A DNA stretch of 64,000 nucleotides. Source: Mucilaginibacter conchicola. GTDB lineage: Bacteria > Bacteroidota > Bacteroidia > Sphingobacteriales > Sphingobacteriaceae. Position numbers and translations under genes: made by a program. The stretch lies in NCBI RefSeq assembly GCF_003432115.1, contig NZ_QWDC01000001.1, positions 1,116,001 to 1,180,000 of the forward strand, in the 5' to 3' direction. The notes beneath the pieces were generated by a model. That model did not search any database, was not told where the DNA came from, and saw only the letters and a list, made by a program, of their open reading frames with translations. Positions 1-10,068 of the stretch are shown here, piece by piece (position 1 is the first letter of the stretch; each line of letters opens with the position of its first letter).

Positions 1-1
1 A

Positions 2-1318
2 CAGGCCGAAAGTAATAATGCCATTCATTTTGGCACCAGTGGTATCCAAACACTTGGCCGGTTCAAAATGCGCGGCTCATTTGATTTTACACGAATGACA
101 GAGGATAGCCTGGGTAACGTAATGAAGGGTTTATCTACTGATGTAACACCTTTTTATTACATGGCGGCCAAGCCGGGGCAATATCGCCGTTTAAATTATA
201 CGCTTACGGGGCTGTTGAGCTATGAACTGTTGAAGGATAAACTTTATATCGCATCAGGCATCGATTATTTGTACAATAACACCACCCGGTCGGTAGATCC
301 GAGGCCATCTATACAAACCTTTAAGATGTTGCTTAAACCCGAAGTGGTTTACCATGCGGGAAATCATTTTATTGGGATAGGTACCGATATTGGTTACGGC
401 AACGAAGACCTGAGCGTTGGTTTCAAGAACTCGCAGTATTCTACAGGTAACATGTACCCTGATAGGATACTATACCTGGTGCGTGGCTACGGCTACAGCG
501 ACCGGCCCGACGAAAGGAGATTTAAACGGGAATATTCTTTTGGTGGCTATCACGTTAATTATGCTGCACAGTTGAACAAATGGCAATTGGGCGCAAACTT
601 CAGCTATGCCAGCGATACTGAAAAAAACTTATTGCCATTATCAAAATCAGAAAACGATTTGCTATTTGCCACATTTAATTTAAACACCTATAAAGTAAAA
701 ACCTTACTGGCTTACAGTGGCCGGTATAAACACCAGTTTTTTGCTGATGCTGCATGGCAAAATGGTTATGATGAAAACGTAAATCTCGGTGGCACCAATT
801 ACCGTTATCACACTACATCGGTAAATGCCGGTTACAGTTTTATTAAAAGCCAAAGCAATTTTGAGTTGGTGCCCGAGTTTGGCATTAACGTGGGCTATCA
901 GCAAATTAGCCACCGCGACATTAGCGGCGGGGTTAGTTCGTTGCAATCCTATCTGCAACCCGGCTTATCAGTCGCATTGTACAAAAAATATCATAATTAC
1001 AGCCGGGCATCATTTAAACTGCAGCCGTCGCTGCGTTTACCGCAACAGCGGGATCTAAGCATTACAACCGGCTTGTACCAATATTTTACAGATAACATTG
1101 CTGCGCCGGATCATGTGTATTTCAGCACTTCGGCTTTATTTTTAAATACCGAGGTGAGTTATTTAACCCCTCACCTTTTTAAAGGCATCAATAGCGGTAT
1201 TCGCTTAAATACCACTTACGCCAGGCCCTTAAAAAATTATGCCTATGATTATCAGGGCACTTTTAAACCAGGTGGTCACCGTTTATTTACCTCATTAAGC
1301 CTGATTATTTATTTTTAG
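2..1318 (+). CDS. Outer-membrane beta-barrel protein, DUF6850-like (5' partial)
   Basis: The reading frame is already open at the window edge, so the N-terminus is missing; the methionine at 68 is probably internal. The visible part (about 438 residues) is rich in alternating polar and aromatic residues (repeated Y, G, N and F), and ends in LIIYF, a typical outer-membrane beta-barrel C-terminus with a terminal aromatic residue. It resembles the DUF6850 family of Bacteroidota, judged from memory only. The stop is 3 nt before a di-haem peroxidase gene, so the two are co-transcribed. A partner TonB receptor would be expected upstream, outside the window. Function unknown; the barrel assignment is firmer than the family name. 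Confidence 0.6.
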   Translation, partial: QAESNNAIHFGTSGIQTLGRFKMRGSFDFTRMTEDSLGNVMKGLSTDVTPFYYMAAKPGQYRRLNYTLTGLLSYELLKDKLYIASGIDYLYNNTTRSVDPRPSIQTFKMLLKPEVVYHAGNHFIGIGTDIGYGNEDLSVGFKNSQYSTGNMYPDRILYLVRGYGYSDRPDERRFKREYSFGGYHVNYAAQLNKWQLGANFSYASDTEKNLLPLSKSENDLLFATFNLNTYKVKTLLAYSGRYKHQFFADAAWQNGYDENVNLGGTNYRYHTTSVNAGYSFIKSQSNFELVPEFGINVGYQQISHRDISGGVSSLQSYLQPGLSVALYKKYHNYSRASFKLQPSLRLPQQRDLSITTGLYQYFTDNIAAPDHVYFSTSALFLNTEVSYLTPHLFKGINSGIRLNTTYARPLKNYAYDYQGTFKPGGHRLFTSLSLIIYF

Positions 1319-1321
1319 CCC

Positions 1322-2461
1322 ATGAAGAAAGTTTTGTTTGGTTTGCTGGCTGCTATTTTTACAATGGTGCAACTGGGCTTTTACAACAGCAAAAGCAGTT
1401 ATAACGCACTTCCTGCAGACTCATTGAGAGCAATCTACTCCCACCCTGCTGCAGAATGGCCAAAGCCTAATGTTGATAGTGGCGTGCATTGGGCTGAGCT
1501 TACCGCTTTACCAAAAGCCCCCATCGCTTCAAAGCAAAAAGAGCTGGAGAAAGTAATAGCGCTGGGTAAAGTGCTTTTTTACGATCCGCGGTTATCAGGC
1601 TCTAATCAGATCTCCTGCATCAGTTGCCACTCGCCAGATATGAACTGGGCTGATGGTAAACGCGTATCGCTGGGTCATGATCAATCACCTAACCAGCGCA
1701 ATGCCCCGTCGTTGGAGAACGTTTGGTACCTTAAAAATTTGTTCTGGGATGGCCGTGCAAAAAGCCTGGAAGAGCAATTGGAAGGCCCTATTGGTTCAGA
1801 TATTGAAATGCACCAGGATTTTGCTGCTCTGCCAAAAAAGCTGGGTAAAATAAATGGTTATAAAGCGCTGTTTACAGATGCATTCGGTGATAAAAAGATC
1901 ACTACAGAACGCATAGCCACAGCATTGGCAGATTACCAGCGCACTTTTACCAGTCGCAAAAGCGATTTTGATTACTTTATGGAAGGGAACAGCAAACGCC
2001 TTACCGACCAGCAGATAGAGGGCCTTCATTTATTCCGCACAAAAGCGCGTTGTATGAACTGCCATTACGGCCCTTTATTTACCGATGATGATTTTCATAA
2101 CCTCGGCCTCACCTATTATGGCCGCGATAAGTATGAAGACCTTGGCCGGTACAACATCACAAAGAAACCTGAAGACGTTGGCAAATTTAAAACACCCGGA
2201 TTACGCAATATCATGCGCACCCGCCCTTGGTTTCATAACGGGCTGTTTGATAATATTGAGGGTGTGATAAACATGTACAATGCCGGCATGCCACAACCAA
2301 AGCCCCGCCCCGACCAACTAAACGATCCTTTGTTCCCAAAAACAGATCCGCTTATTAAACGCCTGGGCCTATCTAAAACCGAAAAAGAGGCTCTTATTGC
2401 ATTTTTGAATAGTATTACCACTGAGCCATGGCGAATACAGGCGCCTGAAATGCCGAAGTAG
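1322..2461 (+). CDS. Di-haem cytochrome c peroxidase (CcpA/MauG family)
   Basis: The protein has 379 residues with an N-terminal hydrophobic export segment (about 1-20). Two haem-binding motifs are visible, CISCH at 99-103 and CMNCH at 244-248, the arrangement of bacterial di-haem peroxidases and MauG-like enzymes. The family reduces hydrogen peroxide or carries out oxidative modification in the periplasm, taking electrons from small cytochromes. LFYDPRLSGS before the first haem and KFKTPGLRNI (about 288-297) are conserved family blocks. It starts 3 nt after the barrel gene and is followed by a strong hairpin terminator. Pairing with an outer-membrane barrel suggests work on an imported metal or redox-active ligand, but this is inference. 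Confidence 0.9.
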   Translation: MKKVLFGLLAAIFTMVQLGFYNSKSSYNALPADSLRAIYSHPAAEWPKPNVDSGVHWAELTALPKAPIASKQKELEKVIALGKVLFYDPRLSGSNQISCISCHSPDMNWADGKRVSLGHDQSPNQRNAPSLENVWYLKNLFWDGRAKSLEEQLEGPIGSDIEMHQDFAALPKKLGKINGYKALFTDAFGDKKITTERIATALADYQRTFTSRKSDFDYFMEGNSKRLTDQQIEGLHLFRTKARCMNCHYGPLFTDDDFHNLGLTYYGRDKYEDLGRYNITKKPEDVGKFKTPGLRNIMRTRPWFHNGLFDNIEGVINMYNAGMPQPKPRPDQLNDPLFPKTDPLIKRLGLSKTEKEALIAFLNSITTEPWRIQAPEMPK

Positions 2462-2475
2462 GTGGCGTAATAAAT

Positions 2476-2505
2476 AAAAAGCCCGCAGAAATTCTGCGGG
2501 CTTTT
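2476..2505. terminator. Bidirectional rho-independent terminator
   Basis: Near-perfect inverted repeat: arm AAAAAGCCCGCAGAA (2476-2490), one central A, then TTCTGCGGGCTTTTT (2492-2506). It gives a GC-rich stem flanked by A and T runs on both sides. It lies between the converging peroxidase gene (plus) and phosphodiesterase gene (minus) and can end transcripts from both. Confidence 0.9.
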
Positions 2506-2523
2506 TATTTAAATTGATAATCT

Positions 2524-3873
2524 CTACTTAGCTGTAAATAACCCGGGGTAAAGAACGCCGTCAATACCCGGCATTTGCAGGTTAAGCAATTTTGCTACTA
2601 TAGGTGCAATATCTTCCTGTCCTATCAGCGGTAAAACTACACCGGGTTTTATACCACGGCCAAAGGCCACAAAACCGGTTTGGATCTCTTTAAAATCAGT
2701 AGGCAGATAGCCATGTGTACCGCCTTTTGCTGCGGTAAGCAGTTCACCTTTGGCAGTGGCACCAAAGCTGATACCCTGGTAAGCCGCCAGTGCGATAGGT
2801 GCATTCGGGTCGCCCTGGGCATCGGCAACCTGCTGTTTATTAAGCACGTGGAAGAGTCTCTTAGTCCCCTCGGGCAAGGCATTAAGCGCCTTGTTTACTT
2901 TTTCAAGTGTTGCTTTATCATTAGGGTTGCGCAGATGTAAAAATGCCGAGCCACCGCTGGCCTGGAAGTAAGCTTTCCAGCCTTCTTTGTTTGCATCGTC
3001 ATACAACCCTGCTTTTGCCAGCATCACGTTTGGGTTAACCTGCGTGTGGATGTCAACAAAACCATGGTCGCCGGTTACAATGAAGGTGGTACTGTCTTTA
3101 AGGCCCGCCATTTCAATAGCATCAAACATGGTTTTCAATGCAACATCAACGCCCACTACCGCAGAGCGTACTTTATCGCCATCCCTACCTTGCTCGTGCT
3201 CAAAATGATCAGTTAAGCCTATGTGTATCGCCAAAAAGCCAGGTTTATATTTGCGCAGTATGTAGCCGGCCATACGTGCCTTGTTCTGGTCGTTGGTGTA
3301 ATAATCAAGGGTTGCGCCAAACTCTCCCAATTTGCCTATGGCATTGTCCTGCACTTCTTCAAAAAGAGTTTTCGGGTTCGATTCATCGTACAATGCTTTT
3401 ATTTCATCCTTTTTCTCACCCTTGTTTTTTGGCAATATCACAAACTCAGGCAAATTATAATCAATAGGTGCACCAACGGTAACCGGCCAGCTTACACCTG
3501 CCGTAACCAGGCCTGCTTGCTTAGCTGCCGTCCATAAGGTTGGTACTTTTATATCTTTATAATACCAAAACCATTTGCCGGTAATGCCCAGCGGCTCAAC
3601 CGGGGTGTTATAATAAATACCATGTTTAGCCGGCAACACACCGGATACAATGGTAGTGTGTGATGGATAAGTAACCGTTGGGAAGCTTCCTCTTACGCCT
3701 TCTGCATACGAGCCGGTGTTCATGGCCTGGCGCAGGTTAACCATTCCCCACGAGGGGTCGAGGTAAAACTCGGGCCTAAGTCCGTCAATGCTGATGAGTA
3801 CAACGTGTTTTTGAGCCTTAACTCCTGTAGCCAATAACAAGCACACAACAAGGCTCTTTAATACTTTATTCAT
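2524..3873 (-). CDS. Nucleotide pyrophosphatase/phosphodiesterase (NPP, alkaline phosphatase superfamily)
   Basis: Exported 449-residue enzyme (signal peptide about 1-20). It carries the NPP active site: D30 in LISIDGLRP, nucleophile T68 in FPTVTYPSH, N89 exactly 21 residues later as in animal ENPP1, D222 and H226, D269-H270 in TGDHGF, and H387 in GTHGY. These are the two-zinc ligands of the family, which cleaves phosphodiester or pyrophosphate bonds in nucleotides, nucleotide sugars or lipid head groups. It is the last gene of an operon with a phosphomonoesterase-like gene 12 nt upstream and a SusCD pair, so it probably attacks a substrate captured at the outer membrane. The exact substrate cannot be read from sequence. 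Confidence 0.9.
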   Translation of the reverse strand: MNKVLKSLVVCLLLATGVKAQKHVVLISIDGLRPEFYLDPSWGMVNLRQAMNTGSYAEGVRGSFPTVTYPSHTTIVSGVLPAKHGIYYNTPVEPLGITGKWFWYYKDIKVPTLWTAAKQAGLVTAGVSWPVTVGAPIDYNLPEFVILPKNKGEKKDEIKALYDESNPKTLFEEVQDNAIGKLGEFGATLDYYTNDQNKARMAGYILRKYKPGFLAIHIGLTDHFEHEQGRDGDKVRSAVVGVDVALKTMFDAIEMAGLKDSTTFIVTGDHGFVDIHTQVNPNVMLAKAGLYDDANKEGWKAYFQASGGSAFLHLRNPNDKATLEKVNKALNALPEGTKRLFHVLNKQQVADAQGDPNAPIALAAYQGISFGATAKGELLTAAKGGTHGYLPTDFKEIQTGFVAFGRGIKPGVVLPLIGQEDIAPIVAKLLNLQMPGIDGVLYPGLFTAK

Positions 3874-3885
3874 GATAATAGATGT

Positions 3886-4962
3886 TTATTTAGATGATGG
3901 GTTATCAAACAGAGGAACTGTAAACTGGCTGTCGCCATCTGTTTCGGTTACGTTGGCATACGGCGAAAATGTTTTAACGCTCAGTTCGTTTTTCTTTACT
4001 GAGAATTTATAGAGGCGCATTAAGCCATTGCCACCGTTTGGCCTGCTCTGGTAATCGTTAAGGAAGGTTTTAATGCTATGGCCTTCATAAACATCGGTAC
4101 GGTAGCCTTCGCCGTTATCGCCAACGTGGCCGCAAAGCATCATAAACAAATTGGAGTTGGCTTTAAGACTTTCGTAAATGGCTTTACCTTCGGCATTAAA
4201 AGGTGCCTGCGGTGTGTTTGAGCCCTTAACAGGGTTAAAGTGGATGATAGAATGGCTTACCACAATAGCTTTACGCTGGGCATTCTCTTTCAGGATGCCG
4301 TTTGCCCAGGCGTATAAATTTGCCTGGTCTTCGTTATGAGAATCAAACTCAAGAAACAAAACAATAAAATCAACCCCACCTGCAGTAAATTTATCGTAAT
4401 GGCTATCGTTGTTGTTGCCATAATGACCACCATAATAAGGGCGCCCTTCAAAGTGTTTCACCCCAAAATACTGATTGTACCCATTGGTAGTGCCCTTAAC
4501 AGGATACTGGGATGGAAACTGATCGTGGTTCCCTACACTTAAACCGTAAGGAATACTAACCGGATTTTCCAATCCGTATAATGCTGTCTTAGCCAGGTAC
4601 CACTCTGATTTTGATGTTACAGGGTTGTCGCCATGCTCGGTTATATCGCCCATGTGGGCCACGTAAGCAATATTCTCTTTAGCCTGGTTTTTCTGTATCC
4701 AATCTATCTGTGCCTTAAACATATCAAAGGTGCCGCCCAGTTGCGCCTGCGCCAGGTAGTATTGAGTATCGGGCAGTACGGCTATTGAAAAATCGCCGGG
4801 TTTAACCACTGCAGGCTTGCCTGGTGTATTTAAAACAGTATCTATAACTACCGATGTACGCGGAAGCATATCATTGGTGATGGCAGCAGCATTAGCCGCT
4901 ACCCCGGTAAACAATAAGCCTGTAAGCAAAGCGGCAGTCTTCATGTTCTTGTTGTTTCTCAT
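3886..4962 (-). CDS. Exported calcineurin-like metallophosphoesterase
   Basis: Protein of 358 residues, or 352 if translation begins at the second methionine (4944), which sits better before the signal peptide MKTAALLTGLLFTGVAANA. Metallophosphoesterase blocks are clear: D65 in VLPDTQ, GDITEHG with D106, GNHD at about 144-147, VVSHS and CGHVGD, which together build a two-metal site. The family hydrolyses phosphomonoesters or diesters in the periplasm. It lies between susD (66 nt, with a hairpin in the gap) and the NPP gene (12 nt). Together the two phosphatases could release phosphate and the remaining moiety stepwise. Confidence 0.9.
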   Translation of the reverse strand: MRNNKNMKTAALLTGLLFTGVAANAAAITNDMLPRTSVVIDTVLNTPGKPAVVKPGDFSIAVLPDTQYYLAQAQLGGTFDMFKAQIDWIQKNQAKENIAYVAHMGDITEHGDNPVTSKSEWYLAKTALYGLENPVSIPYGLSVGNHDQFPSQYPVKGTTNGYNQYFGVKHFEGRPYYGGHYGNNNDSHYDKFTAGGVDFIVLFLEFDSHNEDQANLYAWANGILKENAQRKAIVVSHSIIHFNPVKGSNTPQAPFNAEGKAIYESLKANSNLFMMLCGHVGDNGEGYRTDVYEGHSIKTFLNDYQSRPNGGNGLMRLYKFSVKKNELSVKTFSPYANVTETDGDSQFTVPLFDNPSSK

Positions 4963-4990
4963 ATCATTAAAATGTGTTGACAGATAAAAT

Positions 4991-5020
4991 TACCCGGCAA
5001 GCCATTTAGCCTGCCGGGTA
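4991..5020 (-). terminator. Intercistronic hairpin after susD
   Basis: Inverted repeat TACCCGGCA (4991-4999) and TGCCGGGTA (5012-5020) with a 12-nt loop, in the 66-nt gap between the susD stop and the phosphoesterase start. On the minus strand it is followed by AATTTTATC, a short T-rich tail. It may act as a partial terminator or mRNA stabiliser that keeps susCD transcripts more abundant than those of the downstream enzymes. Confidence 0.65.
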
Positions 5021-5028
5021 TAACGAAA

Positions 5029-6585
5029 TTAATAACCGGGATTTTGGATCATCCCGGATGGGTTCAGTTCCACCTCGTACTGTGGTATAGGGAATAATAG
5101 TTTGTTTTGGTTAAGCTTGTAAGCATCAGATGTAAGGTAATTTACCTGTGTTCTTAATTTATCGCCAAATGCATTAACTGTTTCAATGGCTTTACCTGTT
5201 CTCACCAGATCATTCCAGCGGTGATTTTCAAAGGCCAGTTCAACACGGCGCTCGTGCGCTATAACGTTACGTAAAGTACCCGGATCTGCCGATGCGGTTG
5301 TTAAACCTGCGCGTGAACGCACTGCACTTAGCGCCGTCATAGGCGATTTACCTTGCTCGTTCTGTGCTTCGGCCAATAGCAACAACGCATCAGAGTAGCG
5401 GTAGATAGGGAAATTATCGTTTGTACCAAGCGTTGTGGCCACAGGCGAGTGCATATATTTTTTAATGTACGGCACACCTACTTTACCACTTGCAGGCGTG
5501 TAGTTGATGATACTTTTATTAGCCGAATAAACAAAAAGGTTACTGGTATTATAAGTACCTTCTGCAATACCAATTGATGCATCAAGCCGGTTATCACCAG
5601 GCTCATAGCTATCAATAAGATCCTGGCTTGGGGTGTTCCAGCCGCCTGTTGAACTGTTATTGATATTTGCACCTTTACCATCAACAACGGCTGCTAAAAC
5701 AATACTGATATTGGTACTGCGTGGCAAAAATTGAAACGGAAGTGGGTTTGGGCTGGTACCCAAAACGCTGCCGTTAAGGTACTGCACCTCAAATATCGAT
5801 TCTTTACTGTTTTTATTGGTTGGCGAAAATGCATCGGCGTAGTTGGCGTTTAAGCCGTAACCCATTGCCGATAGCGTGTTTAACAGTGTCTCTGCTTCGG
5901 CCCATTTCTTTTGGGTAGCATAGACCTCGGCCAGTAGCATGGTAGCCGCACCTTTTGTTGCATAGCCCGATTGCGGAAACTTTGCTGGTGGCGCCAGTTC
6001 ACTTATCGCATCCTTTGCATCAGCAATTATCTGGGCGTACACTTCATCTACAGTAGCGCGCTTTTTAAATGCATCATCGGCATTTTTTACCTCTTTTAAA
6101 AACAATGGTAAACCACCGTATAACCTTACCAGTTTAAAATAGTAATACGCTCTTAAGAACTTAGCTTCACCATCTAAAGGTGCTTTAACTGCCGCGTCGA
6201 ACGTGGCCGCAGGTAAACGCTCAATTACAATATTAGTACGTGATATACCGGTGTAGCAATGCTGCCAAACCGCGTTTGCGTAATCGTTGGTTGAGGTATT
6301 GGTAAAATCTGAGATCTGCTCGCGATAGATATAAGCTGTACCCCTATTGCTTGGGTAAGGCTGATAAATAGAATTATCTGAGTGCATTTCAGAGGTAAAG
6401 TAATCGTTCAGCAATACATCTTTTAGCGGTGTATAAGCTGCGATAACCGCCTGTCTAAACTGGTCTGGTGTTTTATAAAACGTCTCACCTATGTAAGAAT
6501 CCTCGGGCACCAGGTCTATAAAATCTTTTTTGCATGATGATGCCGATATGGCAAGCACTGCAAGTATCATATATATCTTTTTCAT
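5029..6585 (-). CDS. SusD/RagB family nutrient-binding lipoprotein
   Basis: Protein of 518 residues with a lipoprotein signal ending in SASSC (C18), so it is anchored at the outer membrane. The N-terminal SusD-like part with the tetratricopeptide core and the C-terminal RagB/SusD part with NEQGKSP, ERRVELAFENHRWNDLVRTG and a final NPGY are typical. SusD proteins form the lid over a SusC channel and bind the ligand before import. The gene follows its susC partner after 22 nt. Ligand unknown; the phosphatases downstream suggest a phosphorylated compound. Confidence 0.95.
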   Translation of the reverse strand: MKKIYMILAVLAISASSCKKDFIDLVPEDSYIGETFYKTPDQFRQAVIAAYTPLKDVLLNDYFTSEMHSDNSIYQPYPSNRGTAYIYREQISDFTNTSTNDYANAVWQHCYTGISRTNIVIERLPAATFDAAVKAPLDGEAKFLRAYYYFKLVRLYGGLPLFLKEVKNADDAFKKRATVDEVYAQIIADAKDAISELAPPAKFPQSGYATKGAATMLLAEVYATQKKWAEAETLLNTLSAMGYGLNANYADAFSPTNKNSKESIFEVQYLNGSVLGTSPNPLPFQFLPRSTNISIVLAAVVDGKGANINNSSTGGWNTPSQDLIDSYEPGDNRLDASIGIAEGTYNTSNLFVYSANKSIINYTPASGKVGVPYIKKYMHSPVATTLGTNDNFPIYRYSDALLLLAEAQNEQGKSPMTALSAVRSRAGLTTASADPGTLRNVIAHERRVELAFENHRWNDLVRTGKAIETVNAFGDKLRTQVNYLTSDAYKLNQNKLLFPIPQYEVELNPSGMIQNPGY

Positions 6586-6607
6586 ATAGCGTTAGCTGTT
6601 TTATCTG

Positions 6608-9600
6608 TTATTTAAAAGTTGCTGATAAACCCAAAGAGAATGTTCTTGGTACAGGGTAGGCATTTTCATCAACACCTATACCCAGGGTTGGGTCCTGGCC
6701 GGCAAAGTTTATCTCGGGGTTAAGGCCCGAGTAACCTGTTATTACAAATGCCTGCTGAACCGAGCCATAAACTCTTAAACTTTTCATCAGTGTATTTTTA
6801 AGGTTGATACGGTAACCTAAAGAGATGTTTTTGATAGACAGGTATGAGCCGTTCTCTAACCATTGCGAGTTTACCTGCCTGCCCATTGCCGTAGTACCGG
6901 TTTTGGTACGCGGATATACACCCGAACCCGGATTCTCTTCAGATCTCCACCTGTCTGCAGCTGCAGCAAGCATCACCCTTGAACCGTCGAGGTTGCTTTG
7001 GTAGGCCCATTTAGCAGCATTCAGAATTTGGCCACCAACCGAGAAAGCGGTATGGATACTCAGATCAAAATTGCCATACGAAAAGTAGTTGGTTAACCCA
7101 CCGGTAAAGGTTGGTGTAGGGTCGCCGATGAAGGTACGGTCGTTAACATCATCAATAACGCCATCGCCGTTAATATCTTTAACTTTAATGGTGCCAACAT
7201 CAGATGCGGTGCCGTACTTTGCAGAGTTAGCCAGGTCATTGGCGTCTTTATATAATCCCTGGAAAACAAAGCCATAGAACTCGCCCAGGTGATGGCCTTC
7301 CTGCTGGCGGTAATAATCTGAAGAAACGGTGTTGTTTCTGCGGATAAAGCCCGGATCAACCAGATCCTTAATAATGTTTCTATCAAACGATATGTTGAAG
7401 TTGGTATTCCATTTAAATTTGCCTGTAAGGTTGGTGCTGCTCACAGAAACCTCGTGGCCCCAAAGTGCAACCACACCCACGTTATCCAATATGCTTGTAA
7501 AGCCTGATGCTTTGGGAATAGGCCTGTTCATGATCAAACCATCTGATATTTTGTGGTAATAATCATAAGTAATGTTTAAGCGGTTGTTAAGCAATGACAG
7601 GTCGAAACCGATATCAAATTGTTTGTTACGTTCCCAGCGCAGGTTAACGTTCTCCAGCCTGTTGATGGTTTGGCCCGGGGCAGAATTACCGTCGGCGGCA
7701 TAGTAGTATTTGCCCAGGGTTGCCTGAGCCTCGTAGTTGCCAAAGAAGTTATTACCGGTAATACCGTAACTGGCCCTTATTTTAAACAAGCTAAGTGCTT
7801 TTATATTCTGCATAAAGCTTTCGTCGCTCACTACCCAGCCTGCAGATACAGATGGGAATGTACCATACTTTTGATCGGCACCAAAACGAGATGAACCATC
7901 GCGGCGTACAGCGCCCTGTAACAGGTATTTGCCTTTATAGTTATAGTTTACACGCGCAATGCTCGATAATAAAGAGTATGCTGAATAAGTGCTGCCACCT
8001 TCTGCCAAACTGGTAGCGGCACTCAGATAAGGAATGTTATCATCAGGGAAACCCAATCCTCTTAAAGAATTGCTGTAACCACTATACTTTTGGGCAGAGT
8101 AGCCTGCAAGTACTTCGATATTATGATCGTTAGCGATAGTTCTGTTGAACACAAAGTTTGCCTCAGCGGTGTATGAACCGTTATCGGCCGAGCTGCTTAT
8201 ACCAACGGGTTGGTTAATGGTTGATGTTACAACGCCGGATTGGTAGTACTTACGGCTCTCGTTACCTTTATCAACCGCAAAGTTTGTTTTTAAGCTAAGG
8301 CCTTTTATAAACTCGTAATTGAAATAGGCATTACCTAAAATACGCGTGGTTTTATAATCATCCTGCGTAAGGTTAAACTGAGCCAGCGGGTTAATGTAAG
8401 CCACCATACCCGGCGAATAGGTATCGCGGTTATAAGTACCATCCGCGTTATAAGGCGATTTTAACGGGCTTGCTTCAAATATCCTTTCAAACAAACCACC
8501 CACACCATCAGTACCCAGGCGGTTGTTATGGTCAAGGCGGTAGCTTGGGGCTACGTTAAAGCCAATTTTGATACGGTTATGTAGCAGGCTCAGATCTTGA
8601 TTTATCCTTAACGAGTACAATTTTGTACCAGTATTTATCAATACGCCCTGTTGCTCCTGGTAACCAAATATCACGGTTGATGATGAGTTTTCGCGTGCCG
8701 ATTGTACGGTAAGATCATAGTTCTGGATTGGTGCTGTGCGTGTAAGCAATTTGTACCAGTTTGTACCTTCGCCGTATTGCTCGGGGTTTTGGTACTCTAC
8801 CGGTGTTGCTGTAGTGTAATTGGTTTCATATTTGCGCGCATCCTCAAACTTCTCTTTCATGTATTGCGCAAAGCCACGCGCATCCATCATTTTTGGCACA
8901 CGCTCGCTGGGTATTTTTTGAATACCGTAGTTGGAGTTAAACTCGATTTTGGTATCGCCCGGTTTAGCATGTTTGGTGGTGATCAACACCACGCCATTTG
9001 CAGCCCTTGAACCATACAGTGCCGTTGCCGATGCATCTTTTAAAACGCTGTAGCTCTCAATTTCAGACGGGTTAATGTTGTTGATGCTACCCGTAACCGG
9101 GATACCATCTACCACAAAAAGCGGCTGGTTACTGGCGTAAAACGATGCAGCCCCACGTATCCTGAACTCCACCCCACGGCCCGGCTGCCCACTGCTTTGC
9201 GCAATGTGCACACCTGCAACCTTACCCTGCAATTGCTGGGCAAACTGGTTAACGGGCATATCATCAAGCTGCTTTGCATCTAACTGCGCAATTGAGCCTG
9301 TAATTTCCCTTGCTCTTTGTTTACCATAACTTACGGTAACTTCCTGCAGCATTGCGCCGGCAGATAGTTTTATGTTCTCTACTGTGGTACGCTCGCCGGT
9401 GATGGTAACATTAACCTCGGCTTGTTTAAAACCTACAAACGTTACTGTTAACGTGTAGCTACCCTCTGGCGCGGTAATGCTGTAATCGCCATTAACATCA
9501 GTAGTGGCACCTAATGTTGTGCCTGCTATACGTACGGTTGCGCCGGGTAAAGGTTCGCCTTTATCATCAGTTACTTTACCGGTAATTTTACCCGCGGCCT

Positions 9601-9952
9601 GTTTAAAAAGCAATATGTTGCCACCCTGCTCTTTAAAACCTATGCCCTGTTGGGTTAATAAACCTGTAAGGATAGCCTGCACCGTTTGCCCCTGGTAAAC
9701 AGAACCTTTAACGTGCTTATCGCTCAGTTTTAAATAAACCTCGTCATAGGCAAATACCAGATTGGCTTTCTTCTCGATCTTTTTTACCGCTGATGAAAGC
9801 GACTCGTTCTCAAAAGAAATATCAATGCGGGTATTTATGCCCTGTGCGTTAAGCCCACTGGCCTGCACCGACAAAAGGCCGGTTAATAAAATGGAAAATA
9901 GTAGAAATGTGATGCGCATAAAATGCCTCCATAACTCTGGATGAAAATTCAT
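6608..9952 (-). CDS. SusC/RagA TonB-dependent receptor with N-terminal STN signalling domain
   Basis: Protein of 1114 residues. After the signal peptide comes a secretin/TonB short N-terminal (STN) domain (about 40-100), a carboxypeptidase-regulatory-like domain (about 122-195, GKVTDDKGEPLPGATV), a plug with the SusC signature (FVVDGIPVTGSINNINPSEI), then a 22-strand barrel. DINGDGVIDDVND is the usual calcium-type loop of SusC proteins. The STN domain normally contacts a FecR anti-sigma factor, and fecR and an ECF sigma gene lie just upstream, so the receptor both imports and signals. The methionine at 9919 is an alternative start that gives a more compact signal peptide. Confidence 0.95.
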   Translation of the reverse strand: MNFHPELWRHFMRITFLLFSILLTGLLSVQASGLNAQGINTRIDISFENESLSSAVKKIEKKANLVFAYDEVYLKLSDKHVKGSVYQGQTVQAILTGLLTQQGIGFKEQGGNILLFKQAAGKITGKVTDDKGEPLPGATVRIAGTTLGATTDVNGDYSITAPEGSYTLTVTFVGFKQAEVNVTITGERTTVENIKLSAGAMLQEVTVSYGKQRAREITGSIAQLDAKQLDDMPVNQFAQQLQGKVAGVHIAQSSGQPGRGVEFRIRGAASFYASNQPLFVVDGIPVTGSINNINPSEIESYSVLKDASATALYGSRAANGVVLITTKHAKPGDTKIEFNSNYGIQKIPSERVPKMMDARGFAQYMKEKFEDARKYETNYTTATPVEYQNPEQYGEGTNWYKLLTRTAPIQNYDLTVQSARENSSSTVIFGYQEQQGVLINTGTKLYSLRINQDLSLLHNRIKIGFNVAPSYRLDHNNRLGTDGVGGLFERIFEASPLKSPYNADGTYNRDTYSPGMVAYINPLAQFNLTQDDYKTTRILGNAYFNYEFIKGLSLKTNFAVDKGNESRKYYQSGVVTSTINQPVGISSSADNGSYTAEANFVFNRTIANDHNIEVLAGYSAQKYSGYSNSLRGLGFPDDNIPYLSAATSLAEGGSTYSAYSLLSSIARVNYNYKGKYLLQGAVRRDGSSRFGADQKYGTFPSVSAGWVVSDESFMQNIKALSLFKIRASYGITGNNFFGNYEAQATLGKYYYAADGNSAPGQTINRLENVNLRWERNKQFDIGFDLSLLNNRLNITYDYYHKISDGLIMNRPIPKASGFTSILDNVGVVALWGHEVSVSSTNLTGKFKWNTNFNISFDRNIIKDLVDPGFIRRNNTVSSDYYRQQEGHHLGEFYGFVFQGLYKDANDLANSAKYGTASDVGTIKVKDINGDGVIDDVNDRTFIGDPTPTFTGGLTNYFSYGNFDLSIHTAFSVGGQILNAAKWAYQSNLDGSRVMLAAAADRWRSEENPGSGVYPRTKTGTTAMGRQVNSQWLENGSYLSIKNISLGYRINLKNTLMKSLRVYGSVQQAFVITGYSGLNPEINFAGQDPTLGIGVDENAYPVPRTFSLGLSATFK

Positions 9953-10034
9953 ATTTTTGATTGCTTTGTAATAAGTAATTGATTGCTGAGCCGGGCAAAC
10001 TTCGCGTCGAAACTTGGTTTGCTTAAAATTTTGG

Positions 10035-10060
10035 CCGGTTTCTGCTGTAACAGAAGCCGG
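10035..10060 (-). terminator. Hairpin between fecR and susC
   Basis: Stem CCGGTTTCTG (10035-10044) and CAGAAGCCGG (10051-10060), one G-T pair, 6-nt loop. It separates the regulatory genes from susC. The better T run (TTATTTTTTT) lies on the plus-strand side; on the minus strand the tail is AAAATTTT, so termination there is probably incomplete. The 75 nt between the hairpin and the susC start would hold a sigma-dependent promoter. Confidence 0.5.
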
Positions 10061-10068
10061 TTATTTTT